From Verrucomicrobiota bacterium (lineage in GTDB: Bacteria; Verrucomicrobiota; Verrucomicrobiia; Opitutales; Opitutaceae): a DNA stretch of 64,000 bases. The stretch is taken from positions 10,883-74,882 of the forward strand of contig JAFAAS010000046.1 in NCBI GenBank assembly GCA_023426435.1. Direction: 5' to 3'. The translations under genes and the position numbers were made by a program. Under the pieces are notes generated by a model, which was not told the origin of the DNA, made no database searches, and saw only the letters and a list, made by a program, of their open reading frames with translations. This document shows, one piece after another, positions 24,024-33,534 of this stretch. Every line of letters begins with the position of its first letter. Position 1 is the first letter of the stretch.

Positions 24024-25589
24024 ATGAGCACCCAACACGTTAAAATCTACGACACGACCCTCCGCGACGGCACACAAGGCGAGGGCATCAGCTTTTCCGT
24101 CGCGGATAAGCTGTTGATCGCGCAGAAGCTCGATCAATTTGGCGTGGATTATATCGAGGGCGGCTTTCCGGGATCGAATCCGCGGGACATCACCTTCTTT
24201 GCGGAGGCGAAAAAGCTGAAGCTGGCGCATGCGAAGATGGCGGCGTTTGGCGCGACGCGGCGGGCGAATGTGAAGGCGTCGGAAGATCCGCAGCTCCGCA
24301 CGCTGTTGGACAGCGAGATGCCGGTGCTGACGATTGTCGGAAAGACCTGGCTGATGCACGTGCACGAGATCCTGCGCACGACGCCGGAGGAGAACTTGGC
24401 GATGATCGAGGACAGTGTGCGCTACCTCGTGTCGCAAGGCCGCGAGGTGATCTACGACGCGGAGCACTTCTTCGACGGCTATTTGGACAATCCCGATTAC
24501 GCGCTGCGCACCTTGGAGGCGGCGCTAAAAGGCGGAGCGAGCAATCTGACGCTCTGCGAAACGAATGGCGGAAAACTCGTGCCGGAAGTGACGCGCATCG
24601 TCGGCGCGGCGGTGGAGCGATTCGGCGGGGACAAGGTGGGGGTGCATTGCCACAACGACAGCGGGCTGGGGGTGGCGGTGTCGCTGGCGGGAGTGGATGC
24701 CGGAGCGACGCTCGTGCAAGGCACGATGAACGGCTATGGCGAGCGCGTGGGGAACGCGAACTTGATCACGATCCTGCCGAATCTCGTGTTGAAGATGGGG
24801 AAGACGGCGCATTGCGCGGGGAACATGGCGCAGTTGCGCGATCTCTCGTTGTTCTTCGATGAGTTGGCGAATCTGCGGCCGGATCCGAAAGCGCCCTTTG
24901 TCGGGCAGTCGGCGTTTGCGCACAAAGGCGGGTTGCACGCGAATGCGGCGCAGAAAGTCGCGCGCAGCTACGAGCACATCGATCCGTCGTTGGTGGGAAA
25001 TCGCACGCGCGTGTTGGTATCCGACATGGCAGGACGCAGCAGCCTGGCGTTGAAAGCGCGCGAGATGGGCGTGGAGCTCGACGAGAAGCGTCCGGAAATG
25101 AAAGGACTGATCGAGGAGTTGAAGGAGCGGGAATTTCGCGGCTACGAATACGAGGCGGCGGATGCGTCGTTCAAGCTGCTGGTCGCGCAGTCATTGGGGC
25201 AGCGAAAGAACTTCTTCGACGTGGTGAATTACCGGGTGATCATCGAGCGGCACGGCGAAGAGCTGTGGGCGGAGGCGACGGTGAAGTTGAAGGTGAAGGG
25301 TGAAACGGTTCACACGGTCGCGGAAGAAAGCGGGCCGGTGGGCGCGCTCGACAAGGCGCTGAGGCTGGCGCTCGCCGATGCGTTTCCGCAGCTGGGTGAG
25401 ATGACGCTGCGGGATTTCAAGGTGCGGATTCTCGAAGGAAATCGCGGCGCGGCGTCGCGCACGCGGGTGTTGATCGAGAGCGGCGATGGCAAGCGGATTT
25501 GGGGAACGGTTGGCGTCAGCGACAACCTCATCGATGCGAGCTGGGAGGCGCTGCGCGAGTCGGTGGAGTTTAAATTGATGCAGGGGTAG
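24024..25589 (+). CDS. cimA: Citramalate synthase
   Basis: Condenses pyruvate with acetyl-CoA to (R)-citramalate, the first step of threonine-independent isoleucine synthesis. The 521-residue protein starts MSTQHVKIYDTTLRDGTQGE, with the metal-binding and catalytic DTTLRDGTQ motif. GVDYIEGGFPGSNP (about 35-48) and the metal site VGVHCHNDSGLGVAVS (about 205-220) follow. GGxPGSNP with D in this position is typical of CimA rather than 2-isopropylmalate or homocitrate synthases. A C-terminal LeuA-type allosteric domain spans about 385-521. The ATG at 24024 is preferred because homology begins there. Expression appears controlled by the Ile-rich leader peptide and terminator directly upstream. Confidence 0.92.
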   Translation: MSTQHVKIYDTTLRDGTQGEGISFSVADKLLIAQKLDQFGVDYIEGGFPGSNPRDITFFAEAKKLKLAHAKMAAFGATRRANVKASEDPQLRTLLDSEMPVLTIVGKTWLMHVHEILRTTPEENLAMIEDSVRYLVSQGREVIYDAEHFFDGYLDNPDYALRTLEAALKGGASNLTLCETNGGKLVPEVTRIVGAAVERFGGDKVGVHCHNDSGLGVAVSLAGVDAGATLVQGTMNGYGERVGNANLITILPNLVLKMGKTAHCAGNMAQLRDLSLFFDELANLRPDPKAPFVGQSAFAHKGGLHANAAQKVARSYEHIDPSLVGNRTRVLVSDMAGRSSLALKAREMGVELDEKRPEMKGLIEELKEREFRGYEYEAADASFKLLVAQSLGQRKNFFDVVNYRVIIERHGEELWAEATVKLKVKGETVHTVAEESGPVGALDKALRLALADAFPQLGEMTLRDFKVRILEGNRGAASRTRVLIESGDGKRIWGTVGVSDNLIDASWEALRESVEFKLMQG

Positions 25590-25639
25590 CGGTCCGCCGT
25601 GATGCGCGGTGAGGGCACCGCGCCTCCATCGGTTGGCGA

Positions 25640-27091
25640 TCACAGCATCGGAGCGAGGAGGCGGCTGACGTCTTCGAGAATCGTGCCGACGATGCGTCGA
25701 CGGCCGGGGCGTTCGTTTTTGGGCGCGCGGCATGAGCCGAGGAGCGATTCGGCCCAGCGTTTGATCGCGCGAACATCGGGCGCCGAGTGGACGAGCACGC
25801 CGGCTTCGAAGTTCACGAAGAGACTGCGCGGATCGAAATTGGCGGAGCCGAAAAGAGCGACGCGGTCGTCGGCGATCATGGCTTTGCTGTGCATCATACC
25901 CGGGTGATAAAGCCAGACGTGGGCGCCGGCGCGGCGCAGCTCGCGGACGTAGTGGCGCCGGGCGAGGTCGGTGATCGGGTGATTGGAGCGCGCGGGCAGG
26001 ATCAAGGTAACGGAGCAGCCTGCGTGGATTTTGACCTTGAGTGAACGAAGCAGGACCTCGTCGGGAAGGAAGTAAGGCGTGACGATCCAGAGATCGCGTT
26101 GCGCTTCCTGGATCATGGCGAGAATGCCCTCGTAGAGCGGATCGCCAGGGACGTCGGGGCCGCTGGCGACGACCTGCAAGTCGGCATCGCCGCGAGCGAC
26201 GGCGATGTTATCCGTCGGAATTTCGGCGTGAAGCGCGTCGGCGGACTGACGGCTGGCGAAACACCAGTCGGCGATGAAGATCTCGTTGAGGAGAACGGCG
26301 GCGGGGCCCTCGATGAGGGCGCCGAAATCGTTGAAACGTTTGCGGAAGGGGCCGGGCCCCATGTATTCGCGGGCGAGATTGTGACCGCCGATCAGGGCGG
26401 TGTCGTGATCGAAGACGGCGATCTTGCGATGGTTGCGGAGATTGGCGGAGCCGCGCGGGGTAAAAGGAATGACGGGCATGAACCAAACGACCTCGCCGCC
26501 GGCGCGTTTGATGGGGTGGACGAATTCACGGCTGAGAAACATGCAGCCGATCGAGTCGAGGAGGAGGCGGACCCTCACGCCGGCGCGGGCCTGGTCGGCG
26601 AGCAGGCGCACGATCCGCCGGCCGGTGTCGTCGCGACCGAGGATGAACGTTGTGATGTGAATCGAATGCCGCGCGCCGCGGATGCCAGCTTCGAGCGCGC
26701 GAAAAGCATCCTGGCCGGTGGTGAGCAGGGTGAGGCGATTGCCGGCGACGGGCGCGGCGGCGCCGCTGGCCATGACGGTGTGAGCGACGGGTCGCGTGGC
26801 GAAAACGGACGGACTCGTGAGATCGGCGGGGAGCGCGGGCAGAAGGCGCGACTTGCGTTCCTGGATACGGCGGAGTTTGCGGCCGCCCAGCAGCAAGTAG
26901 AGTGGCACGCCCACGTAGGGCAGGAGAACGATGATGAGGAGCCAGGCGAACGTGTTGGCCGGCGCGCGTTTCTCGCTCATGAGTCGCGCGACGAGGAAAA
27001 ACGCGAGCAGGAAACCGGAGATGCTGAAGATGACGGCAAGCAAGCCGCGGTCGAGGAAGTGCTCGAGCAGATCGCGGGGGAGTTCGAGCAT
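25640..27091 (-). CDS. cls: Cardiolipin synthase (phospholipase D family)
   Basis: Joins two phosphatidylglycerol molecules into cardiolipin in the inner membrane. The 483-residue protein has two N-terminal membrane helices (about 13-35 and 47-65, the second with FAWLLIIVLLPYVGVPLYLLLG). Two HKD motifs follow: NHRKIAVFDHDTALIGGHN (about 225-243) and MMHSKAMIADDRVALFGSAN (about 405-424), each HxK(x4)D. The start at 27091 precedes the first helix; an upstream ATG at 27127 is also in frame. A perfect inverted repeat (27123-27150) lies upstream. Confidence 0.92.
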   Translation of the reverse strand: MLELPRDLLEHFLDRGLLAVIFSISGFLLAFFLVARLMSEKRAPANTFAWLLIIVLLPYVGVPLYLLLGGRKLRRIQERKSRLLPALPADLTSPSVFATRPVAHTVMASGAAAPVAGNRLTLLTTGQDAFRALEAGIRGARHSIHITTFILGRDDTGRRIVRLLADQARAGVRVRLLLDSIGCMFLSREFVHPIKRAGGEVVWFMPVIPFTPRGSANLRNHRKIAVFDHDTALIGGHNLAREYMGPGPFRKRFNDFGALIEGPAAVLLNEIFIADWCFASRQSADALHAEIPTDNIAVARGDADLQVVASGPDVPGDPLYEGILAMIQEAQRDLWIVTPYFLPDEVLLRSLKVKIHAGCSVTLILPARSNHPITDLARRHYVRELRRAGAHVWLYHPGMMHSKAMIADDRVALFGSANFDPRSLFVNFEAGVLVHSAPDVRAIKRWAESLLGSCRAPKNERPGRRRIVGTILEDVSRLLAPML

Positions 27092-27122
27092 GCGAGCCGA
27101 GGAAATTACCGGGCGAAAAGGT

Positions 27123-27150
27123 GGCAAGGTTGTGGTAAAAAAACCTTGCC
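27123..27150. promoter_or_regulatory. Inverted repeat between cls and tRNA-Tyr
   Basis: Perfect 9-bp arms GGCAAGGTT (27123-27131) and AACCTTGCC (27142-27150) surround a 10-nt A-rich loop, in the divergent spacer. It could be an operator for cls or the tRNA gene, or a hairpin in the cls leader. Nothing further supports either. Confidence 0.35.
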
Positions 27151-27189
27151 GTTCGATACGGGAGACGAAATTTTTCGCGTTCCCTTCGT

Positions 27190-27275
<86 letters not shown>

Positions 27276-27516
27276 CTTTTTTTCCGCCTCGGGCGGCGCC
27301 TGTTGAAACGATGTTGATCGGAAGAACAAGCGGGCGCGGGAGGCGGTTTGGTTTAAACGAGGTAAAATCTCGTGATTCGGTCGGTTGATCGGAGCGGGCA
27401 GCGGGGGAGCGGCGCGTTGATGGGGCGTGAGTTGCAAAGAGAAGCGGTGGGGAAGAACGACCGGCGGGGCAGAACTTTCGTGTTTACGTGCGGTCGAAGC
27501 GCGCAGGCTCCACGCC

Positions 27517-28008
27517 ATGGATACACCGCTCACGCCGCCCGAACAGCTGCCCTACGGAAAGTCGCCGCAGGACGCGAGGATTGCGGAGATGGAACGGGAA
27601 GGGTGGCGGGAGCTTGGGTTCTGGTATGATTGCGACGTGTCGGAGAAGCGCTGGTTGTTTCGCGCCGATCGAAAAGGAATTGCGGCTTTCGCGGCGGAGG
27701 TGCGGCGGTTCGCGGCGGCGGCGGAGGTGGGCGAGCATACGCATCTGGGGCCGTTTTCGAATTTGCGTTTGATCTGCGCGGAAAAGCGCGGGGTGACCTG
27801 GCGAGGAATCGCGGGGAGGAAAGAGGATTTCGAGGAATTGGCGGCGGAGTTGGAGCGACGGGCGCAAACCGGGGCGAAAGGACGGCAGGATTTGGGCGAA
27901 GGCGGGGCGGGCGTCGACAGCTACCGCCTGGTCTTGGTGGTGGAGGAGGACGGCTTCGATCCGGGCGCAGCGGATCAAAGCGGTTTGTCGCAGGGCCGCT
28001 CGAATTGA
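27517..28008 (+). CDS. Hypothetical protein
   Basis: A 163-residue soluble protein beginning MDTPLTPPEQLPYGKSPQDA. The segment GWRELGFWYDCDVSEKRWLF and the following helical region (KGIAAFAAEVRRFAAAA) suggest an alpha/beta domain, and the C-terminus is low complexity. I do not recognise a family. The ATG at 27517 is preferred because upstream codons to 27427 look non-coding. It is convergent with the last gene of the glycan locus (25 bases between stops). Confidence 0.45.
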   Translation: MDTPLTPPEQLPYGKSPQDARIAEMEREGWRELGFWYDCDVSEKRWLFRADRKGIAAFAAEVRRFAAAAEVGEHTHLGPFSNLRLICAEKRGVTWRGIAGRKEDFEELAAELERRAQTGAKGRQDLGEGGAGVDSYRLVLVVEEDGFDPGAADQSGLSQGRSN

Positions 28009-28033
28009 GCGGGCGGCTCGCTGGCGCTGGGAT

Positions 28034-31000
28034 TCAACCAGCGAGCAGGTCGACAAACGACTCGAAAGGCAGGTCACCTGTCACTTCGAGACGCGGCAGT
28101 GCGAGGAGGCGGTCGCCGACGTCGCAGAGACGAGCTTCGCACGTGACGCCGAACACGTATCCACAGGCGCCGCACACCGTTTCGACGATGCGATCGTAAG
28201 CGCCGAATGGATACGCGATACTCATGATCGTTTCGCCGATCTGTTCCTCGAGAGCGGTGCGGGAGCGAAGCGCCTCGCGAGCCATTTCTTCGATGGTCAG
28301 GCCGGTGAGCATCGCGTGCGTGGCGGTGTGGGAGCCGAATTCCACGCCATCCTCATGCAAGTCGCGGATCTGGTCCCAGTTCATCAGCGGCGCGGGCGGG
28401 CCGTAGCGGGCATCCCACCGGCAGCTGCCGCCGATTTCGTCCGAGGGAAGAAAGACGATGGCGCCGAACTTGTAGCGCTGGAGGATCGGCCACGCTGTCG
28501 TGTAAAAGTCGATACAACCGTCGTCGAACGTGAGCGCGATCCGCTTGCCGGGAAGCGGTCGCTTGGCTTCGCGGGCGGCGCGCCACTCCTCGAACGTGGC
28601 GCTGCGGTATCCGGCCGCAGCCAGGTGAGCGATCTGCTCCTCGAAACGCGCGGGATCGAGCCGATAACGCGCGAGGGCGTCGGGCCCCTCGTCGGCGATT
28701 CGGTGATACATCAGAATCGGCAGCCGGGCGGTATGGGCCGTGGGGACGACGGAAGGCGCCGGCGGGGGCGAGCTCTTCCAAATCACTTGGCGGGCAACGT
28801 GGTCGGGAAGCTCGGTGGAGAGTGGGACGGCGATGCGACGCGGAGGCGTGAGCACGAGGTTGCCGAGCCAGGGTTGGCGGCGCCGGAACGATTGGATCCG
28901 GTAGAGCGGCGTGGAAAGTTCGCGGACGAGATGCAGGTCGGGGTGGGCGGAGAACACCTCTCCGATCGTTTTGGCACCGAAAGGAAGATCCCAATCGAAG
29001 CCCGGTTGCGTGGGGTCCTCGGCGTGGACGTTGCCGTGCGCGAGAATGACGTGGCCGCCTGGTTCGAGACTGTGGGCGAGTTTGGCGGCGACGACTTCGA
29101 GGTTGGCGCGAGTTCCGGCGAAGTAGAGAACCTCGCTGCACACGATCAAGTCGAAGGTGCCCGCGGGAAGCGGGTCGTAAACGAGATCAAGTTGTTGAAA
29201 GGAAACGTGGGCGAAGGCGGAGCAGCGTTCGCGTGTGCGCTGCACGGCGGTAGCGGCCACGTCGGTCGCGATGAGTTCGCGGACGCGCGGGGCGAGTTGA
29301 ACGGTGAAATGGCCTTCGGCGCAGGCGAGCTCGAGGGCGCGACGAGGTTTCGAAGACGGGAGCAGCTCGAGGGTCTGGCGGTATTTCGTTTGCTCGTAGT
29401 CCGACGTGTAATCCCAGGGGTCGCGACAGTTCGCAAAAAGTTGGTCGAAATACTTGGGGTCGGTCGGAGGGAGAGGTTTGGCGGGGCGGGGAGGCGGAGC
29501 GACGCGTTGAGGGGAACGCAGCAACAGTTCGGGACTGTAAAGAAGGGTGCTGGCGGTTGCGGCGGGTGGCGCGACCACGGAAACGCCCTGCGTGGACGCG
29601 AGTCGTAGTGCTTCGCTGGTGACGCCGCGGGGCAGCAATGCACGACGCGATCCACTCGATCCGCAAGGCGTCGACGGATACCGCGGCAAAAGGGCGAGAC
29701 GGGAAGGCGGGAGGATTGGCGGGGTCGGGGCAGGCTGGGCGGGGATGCCGTTGACGTGGATGCGAGAACGGCGAAGCACGCGCGCATCGGCGAGGAGCTG
29801 GCGCAGTGTGCGGCGGGTGGGGATCGGGCGTTGCAGCAGCGCCTCGCGCACGCAAACGCGGCAGAGCTCCAAACCTGCCTCGGTGGTGAGGACTGCGCGG
29901 ATTGTATCCGAAGAAAGGATGCGGCGCGGAACGATCGCGCGGGTGCGACACAAGGGCAAATCCGCGACGGTCAGGACGAGATCGATGCGAGGTTGGACCG
30001 GGCGTGTGGCGGGCACAGGATCGAGCAGGTCGATCGGGAGCCACTCGGAGTCGGGGCTTTTGAGATGACGCGGATCGTGGCGGCGCTCGATCGTGTCGGC
30101 CGCATAGAACGCATCACCCGCGGGGTGGGGAAGTCCCCAAGCTTCCTGGATAAACAGAGACCAGCCGATATGGTCGTGGAGTGCGTCGGCGGGACGCGTG
30201 TCGCCCGGAATGTCGCGCGCGAGAAGATGGGCGCCGCGATAAACGGAGCAGCCGGAGCTTTCGCGGCGAACGGTGAGCGACGGGTAGAGCGTGCGAGCGA
30301 AGAAACGGCCGAGAATGGTCCAGGCGAACTCAGCGGCGACGGCGTCGGCGAGGATGTCGGCGGGAACGAGGCCGTCGCAGACGGGAAGTTCGAGTTCGCC
30401 CAGCGGTTGTCCCTCGAGTTCGACGGCGCAATGCAACCGATCGACGGGGACCGGAAGGGTGAGATCGGGGAAGGTGCGCGTGACCTCGAGAGTGATGGCG
30501 TGGGTGTGGCCGGCGGTGAAAGGACGCGACGTTTTGGCGGAGCGAACGGTGTGGCGTTCGAGTTGAACCAGGATGCTGCGACCGAGTCCTCGTTGGCCGG
30601 TGTGAGTTTCGAGGGCAGCGAGGAAAGATTGCAGGCGGGGAAGTGTTTGCGAGTGGAGGTGCCAACAGTCGCCCGGCGGGCAGGCGGTGGGGAGCCGCAT
30701 CGCGTCGAACAAGGTGGATGCGGCGCCATCGACCTCGAGGCTGGCGAGCGATTCGCGGGAAAGAGCATCGAGAAGCGGGACAGCGTCCTGTCCGGCTCCG
30801 AGCACGAGCCCGGCCTGCCAAAGCAAACTGTAGAGACGGGCGTCGGGGAGGATTTTTGCGGACAATCCGGCGGCATACGCGGGGAGCGGGCGAGGCACGC
30901 GAGGGTCGCGCTCGAAGGCGCGCGCGATCACCTTGAGCGAGTCGCGCAACATTTGATGGCCGTCCATCGACGCAGAACTTGGGCGGGCGAGGTAGATGGC

Positions 31001-31597
31001 AAGGACCTCGGGATGCAGCGCAAAGCGTGCGCCGGCGCGGGCAATGCGTTGCCAAACGTCCCAGTCCTCGCAGGTGCGCAGGGTGACATCGAAGCCGCCG
31101 ACTTCGAGCACGGCACTGCGGCGAACGATGCAGGCGTGAATCGCAAAGGCGCAGGTGCGCGCGAAGACGGGGAAGAGATCTTCGTCGGTCGGGCCGATTT
31201 GTTCGATGAGCGTTTCGCCGGCCGGCGAGACACGACGCCAGCCGCAGTGCACGGCGTCGAGAAGAGGGCGGGCGGCGAGAATCGACGTCAGGGCCGCAAG
31301 ATGTCCGGGGAGAATCCAATCGTCGGCATCGAGGAAAAGGATCCAGTCGAAGCGGGCGAGTTCGAGTCCGCAATTGCGCGCAGGGCTCACGCCATTGGTT
31401 ACGTTGCGAGCGACGCGAATACGTGGATCTTGCGCGGCCAGTTCGGCGGCGATGCGAAGCGTGTCGTCGGTCGAACCGTTTTCGACGATGACGATCTCCC
31501 AACGCGTGTGCGTCTGGGTCTGCACGGACGCGACGGTCCCGGCGAGGGTGGCGGCCGCGTTGTGCGCGGGAATTATAATACTGACGGAGAGAGCCAT
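28034..31597 (-). CDS. Trifunctional GT2 glycosyltransferase / SAM methyltransferase / polysaccharide deacetylase
   Basis: A 1187-residue cytoplasmic-looking fusion. Domain 1 is a GT-A family 2 glycosyltransferase (about 1-260: SVSIIIPAHNAA, the ENGSTDDT segment, FLDADDW as the metal DxD region). A linker of about 400 residues has no recognised fold. Domain 2 is a class I methyltransferase (about 711-900: ALELACAEGHFTVQLAP and PGGHVILAHGNVH). Domain 3 is a NodB-type deacetylase (about 955-1187: LPILMYHRIADEG, ALTFDDGCIDFY with the catalytic Asp, and GSHTATHAML with the metal histidines). Glycosyl transfer, methylation and deacetylation of one glycan in a single chain is the likely meaning. 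It overlaps the upstream gene by 25 nt and is last in the locus. Confidence 0.8.
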   Translation of the reverse strand: MALSVSIIIPAHNAAATLAGTVASVQTQTHTRWEIVIVENGSTDDTLRIAAELAAQDPRIRVARNVTNGVSPARNCGLELARFDWILFLDADDWILPGHLAALTSILAARPLLDAVHCGWRRVSPAGETLIEQIGPTDEDLFPVFARTCAFAIHACIVRRSAVLEVGGFDVTLRTCEDWDVWQRIARAGARFALHPEVLAIYLARPSSASMDGHQMLRDSLKVIARAFERDPRVPRPLPAYAAGLSAKILPDARLYSLLWQAGLVLGAGQDAVPLLDALSRESLASLEVDGAASTLFDAMRLPTACPPGDCWHLHSQTLPRLQSFLAALETHTGQRGLGRSILVQLERHTVRSAKTSRPFTAGHTHAITLEVTRTFPDLTLPVPVDRLHCAVELEGQPLGELELPVCDGLVPADILADAVAAEFAWTILGRFFARTLYPSLTVRRESSGCSVYRGAHLLARDIPGDTRPADALHDHIGWSLFIQEAWGLPHPAGDAFYAADTIERRHDPRHLKSPDSEWLPIDLLDPVPATRPVQPRIDLVLTVADLPLCRTRAIVPRRILSSDTIRAVLTTEAGLELCRVCVREALLQRPIPTRRTLRQLLADARVLRRSRIHVNGIPAQPAPTPPILPPSRLALLPRYPSTPCGSSGSRRALLPRGVTSEALRLASTQGVSVVAPPAATASTLLYSPELLLRSPQRVAPPPRPAKPLPPTDPKYFDQLFANCRDPWDYTSDYEQTKYRQTLELLPSSKPRRALELACAEGHFTVQLAPRVRELIATDVAATAVQRTRERCSAFAHVSFQQLDLVYDPLPAGTFDLIVCSEVLYFAGTRANLEVVAAKLAHSLEPGGHVILAHGNVHAEDPTQPGFDWDLPFGAKTIGEVFSAHPDLHLVRELSTPLYRIQSFRRRQPWLGNLVLTPPRRIAVPLSTELPDHVARQVIWKSSPPPAPSVVPTAHTARLPILMYHRIADEGPDALARYRLDPARFEEQIAHLAAAGYRSATFEEWRAAREAKRPLPGKRIALTFDDGCIDFYTTAWPILQRYKFGAIVFLPSDEIGGSCRWDARYGPPAPLMNWDQIRDLHEDGVEFGSHTATHAMLTGLTIEEMAREALRSRTALEEQIGETIMSIAYPFGAYDRIVETVCGACGYVFGVTCEARLCDVGDRLLALPRLEVTGDLPFESFVDLLAG

Positions 31598-33534
31598 CGG
31601 ACGACGAATGCCACGACGGGGGCGGGCACGCGGACAAGTTGCCAGTGGATGAGAAACGGCATGAGGAGGAGCGCGGCGGTGGCGGATGCGAGATAGGTCC
31701 ACGACTCGAGGCGGTGGACGCGGTCGCGTCGGATGGATCTGACGCCGACCACGAACAGGACCACGGCGGCCATGGCGGTGACGAGCGGGATGAGCCGCAG
31801 CCAGGCGATCGAGCGAGGTTCGCCGAAAGCGACGGAAAGAAATTCCAGGTCGCGCAACACCCAAGCGAGTCCGCCGGTCATCAGGACAATGGTGGCGGGA
31901 AGAAGCATCGCGGTGAGCCGTTGAAGGTGCATGGCGCGACCGCAGTTTGCGCCGCGGTAGCCGAGCCAGCGGCCCATGCGCCACGTGCCGACGAGACCTC
32001 CGAGGGCGGTGAGGGCGATGAGGGTGGCGCCGATGGGAACATGGCGCCGATAGTCGTCCCAGAAGTCGATGCGATGATACGACATGAACTGCACCGAGCC
32101 GAGGATGCGTTGACCGCGGCCCTTGTCGTCGACCTGAAATCGAACGCGTTCGGTCGAGTTTTCCCGTTCGTAAAGCAGCGGTTCGATCGGGTGCCAGCGT
32201 GTGCCCTGCGGTTGGAAGAGAAGACTGCCGTCGCCCGTCGTTTCCACGACGATCTCGTTGGCGAGACCGGCGAGGACGAAGATCTTGTCGAGGGAGAAAT
32301 GCGAGTATTGATCGCAGCGATACGCGCCGGCGAGCTGGGCAGCGGCCGGCGAAGATGGGGCGGGCGGCGCGTTGGCTGGCGTGGCGGGTTGCGGCGGCGG
32401 AGCGAAGCGATCGACGATTTTGCGCAAGAGATCGTCTTCAAGCGCTCCGATGAGATCGAAGCGGTTCGCGGCGATGCAGAGACCGAGGTCGGCTTCCGGA
32501 ATGAGAACGAAGACGGCGGTGAAACCCGGGAGCATGCCGCCATGCACGAGCGCGCGCCGGCCCTGATGAACGAACTCGTAGAAACCGTAACCGGTGCCGG
32601 GAAACGACGGATGATGGGTGAAGCGTTTGGTTCCCATCCACGTGATCGATTGCGGGCTGAGCAAGGTGCTCGTGCCGGAGCGGAAGCCCTGAAGGAGTTC
32701 TCCGATGAGCGGCGCCAGATCGGCGACGGGGGCGGTGACGCCCGAGGCGGGGTTGGCGTGGGGATAAACGATCGGCGTGGGGCGGAAGCGGCCCTGGCGA
32801 TCGTATTCGTAGCCGGTCGCGCGGTCGCGAGAGTAGAATTTTCGGTGTGGGCTGAACGTGGTGCGCGTCATGCCCAACGGCTGGAAAATGTGTTGCTCGG
32901 CGTAGTCGGAGAAAGGCAGGCGGGCGACGTGCTCGACGATGTAGCCGGCGAGCGTGATCCCGACGTCGCTGTAAACATAAACTTCGCCCGGAGGGAGCGT
33001 GCGCGCCGGAAGACGCGATACCATGGCGGAAAGCGGAAGCACCTTTTCGGGCACCCGGGCCGCGCCGCCGACCAGCCAGCGGGCGTCGAAGCCATCGGTG
33101 TGGGTGAGCAGGTGGTGGAGCGTGATGGGGGCGTCGAAGCGGTCGTCGATCGACGACTCATCGAGGTAGGTCCGAATGTCGGTGTGGAGGTCGACCGCGC
33201 CGGTTTCGGCAAGTTGAAGCACGGCGATGCTCGTGATCAGCTTGGAAATCGAGCCCAGCGGAAAGACGGTTTGCTCGGGATCGACGGGCGAACGGCGTTG
33301 GAGGTCGGCGAATCCGTAGCCGGCGGTGAAGGCGATACCATCGCTGCGAACCAGCACGGCGGCGACGCCGGGAACGTTATGCTCCTCCATCATCTGTGTG
33401 ATCTCGCGATCGAAGAACGCACGATCCGTCTCGGCGACGTCGAAGCCGTTGCCGAACAGGGAGAGGAACGGTGTTGCGAGCACTCCTGAAAACCAAGAGA
33501 GCCGGCGCGAGAGAACGGATGGGCTGGCTTTCAT
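31573..33534 (-). CDS. Serine beta-lactamase-fold hydrolase with C-terminal membrane segments
   Basis: A 653-residue protein. An N-terminal hydrophobic segment (about 10-28) may be a signal peptide. The class C beta-lactamase/DD-peptidase fold follows, with the active serine in SISK (S95, K98), a tyrosine motif YSD in EVYVYSDVGITLAG, and HGG in ALVHGGMLPGF. The last ~190 residues contain four membrane helices (for example HVPIGATLIALTALGGLVGTW). Such proteins act as esterases or peptidases at the membrane. The start (33534) overlaps the ABC ATPase by 4 nt, so a role in modifying the exported glycan is plausible, for example removal or transfer of acyl groups. Confidence 0.78.
   Translation of the reverse strand: MKASPSVLSRRLSWFSGVLATPFLSLFGNGFDVAETDRAFFDREITQMMEEHNVPGVAAVLVRSDGIAFTAGYGFADLQRRSPVDPEQTVFPLGSISKLITSIAVLQLAETGAVDLHTDIRTYLDESSIDDRFDAPITLHHLLTHTDGFDARWLVGGAARVPEKVLPLSAMVSRLPARTLPPGEVYVYSDVGITLAGYIVEHVARLPFSDYAEQHIFQPLGMTRTTFSPHRKFYSRDRATGYEYDRQGRFRPTPIVYPHANPASGVTAPVADLAPLIGELLQGFRSGTSTLLSPQSITWMGTKRFTHHPSFPGTGYGFYEFVHQGRRALVHGGMLPGFTAVFVLIPEADLGLCIAANRFDLIGALEDDLLRKIVDRFAPPPQPATPANAPPAPSSPAAAQLAGAYRCDQYSHFSLDKIFVLAGLANEIVVETTGDGSLLFQPQGTRWHPIEPLLYERENSTERVRFQVDDKGRGQRILGSVQFMSYHRIDFWDDYRRHVPIGATLIALTALGGLVGTWRMGRWLGYRGANCGRAMHLQRLTAMLLPATIVLMTGGLAWVLRDLEFLSVAFGEPRSIAWLRLIPLVTAMAAVVLFVVGVRSIRRDRVHRLESWTYLASATAALLLMPFLIHWQLVRVPAPVVAFVVRWLSPSVL

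Noticed and set aside
31639..33489. 616-codon + strand frame opposite the beta-lactamase gene
   Set aside because: The product is a Gly/Glu/Arg-rich shadow. The - strand gene has intact SxxK and HGG motifs and 4-nt overlaps with neighbours.
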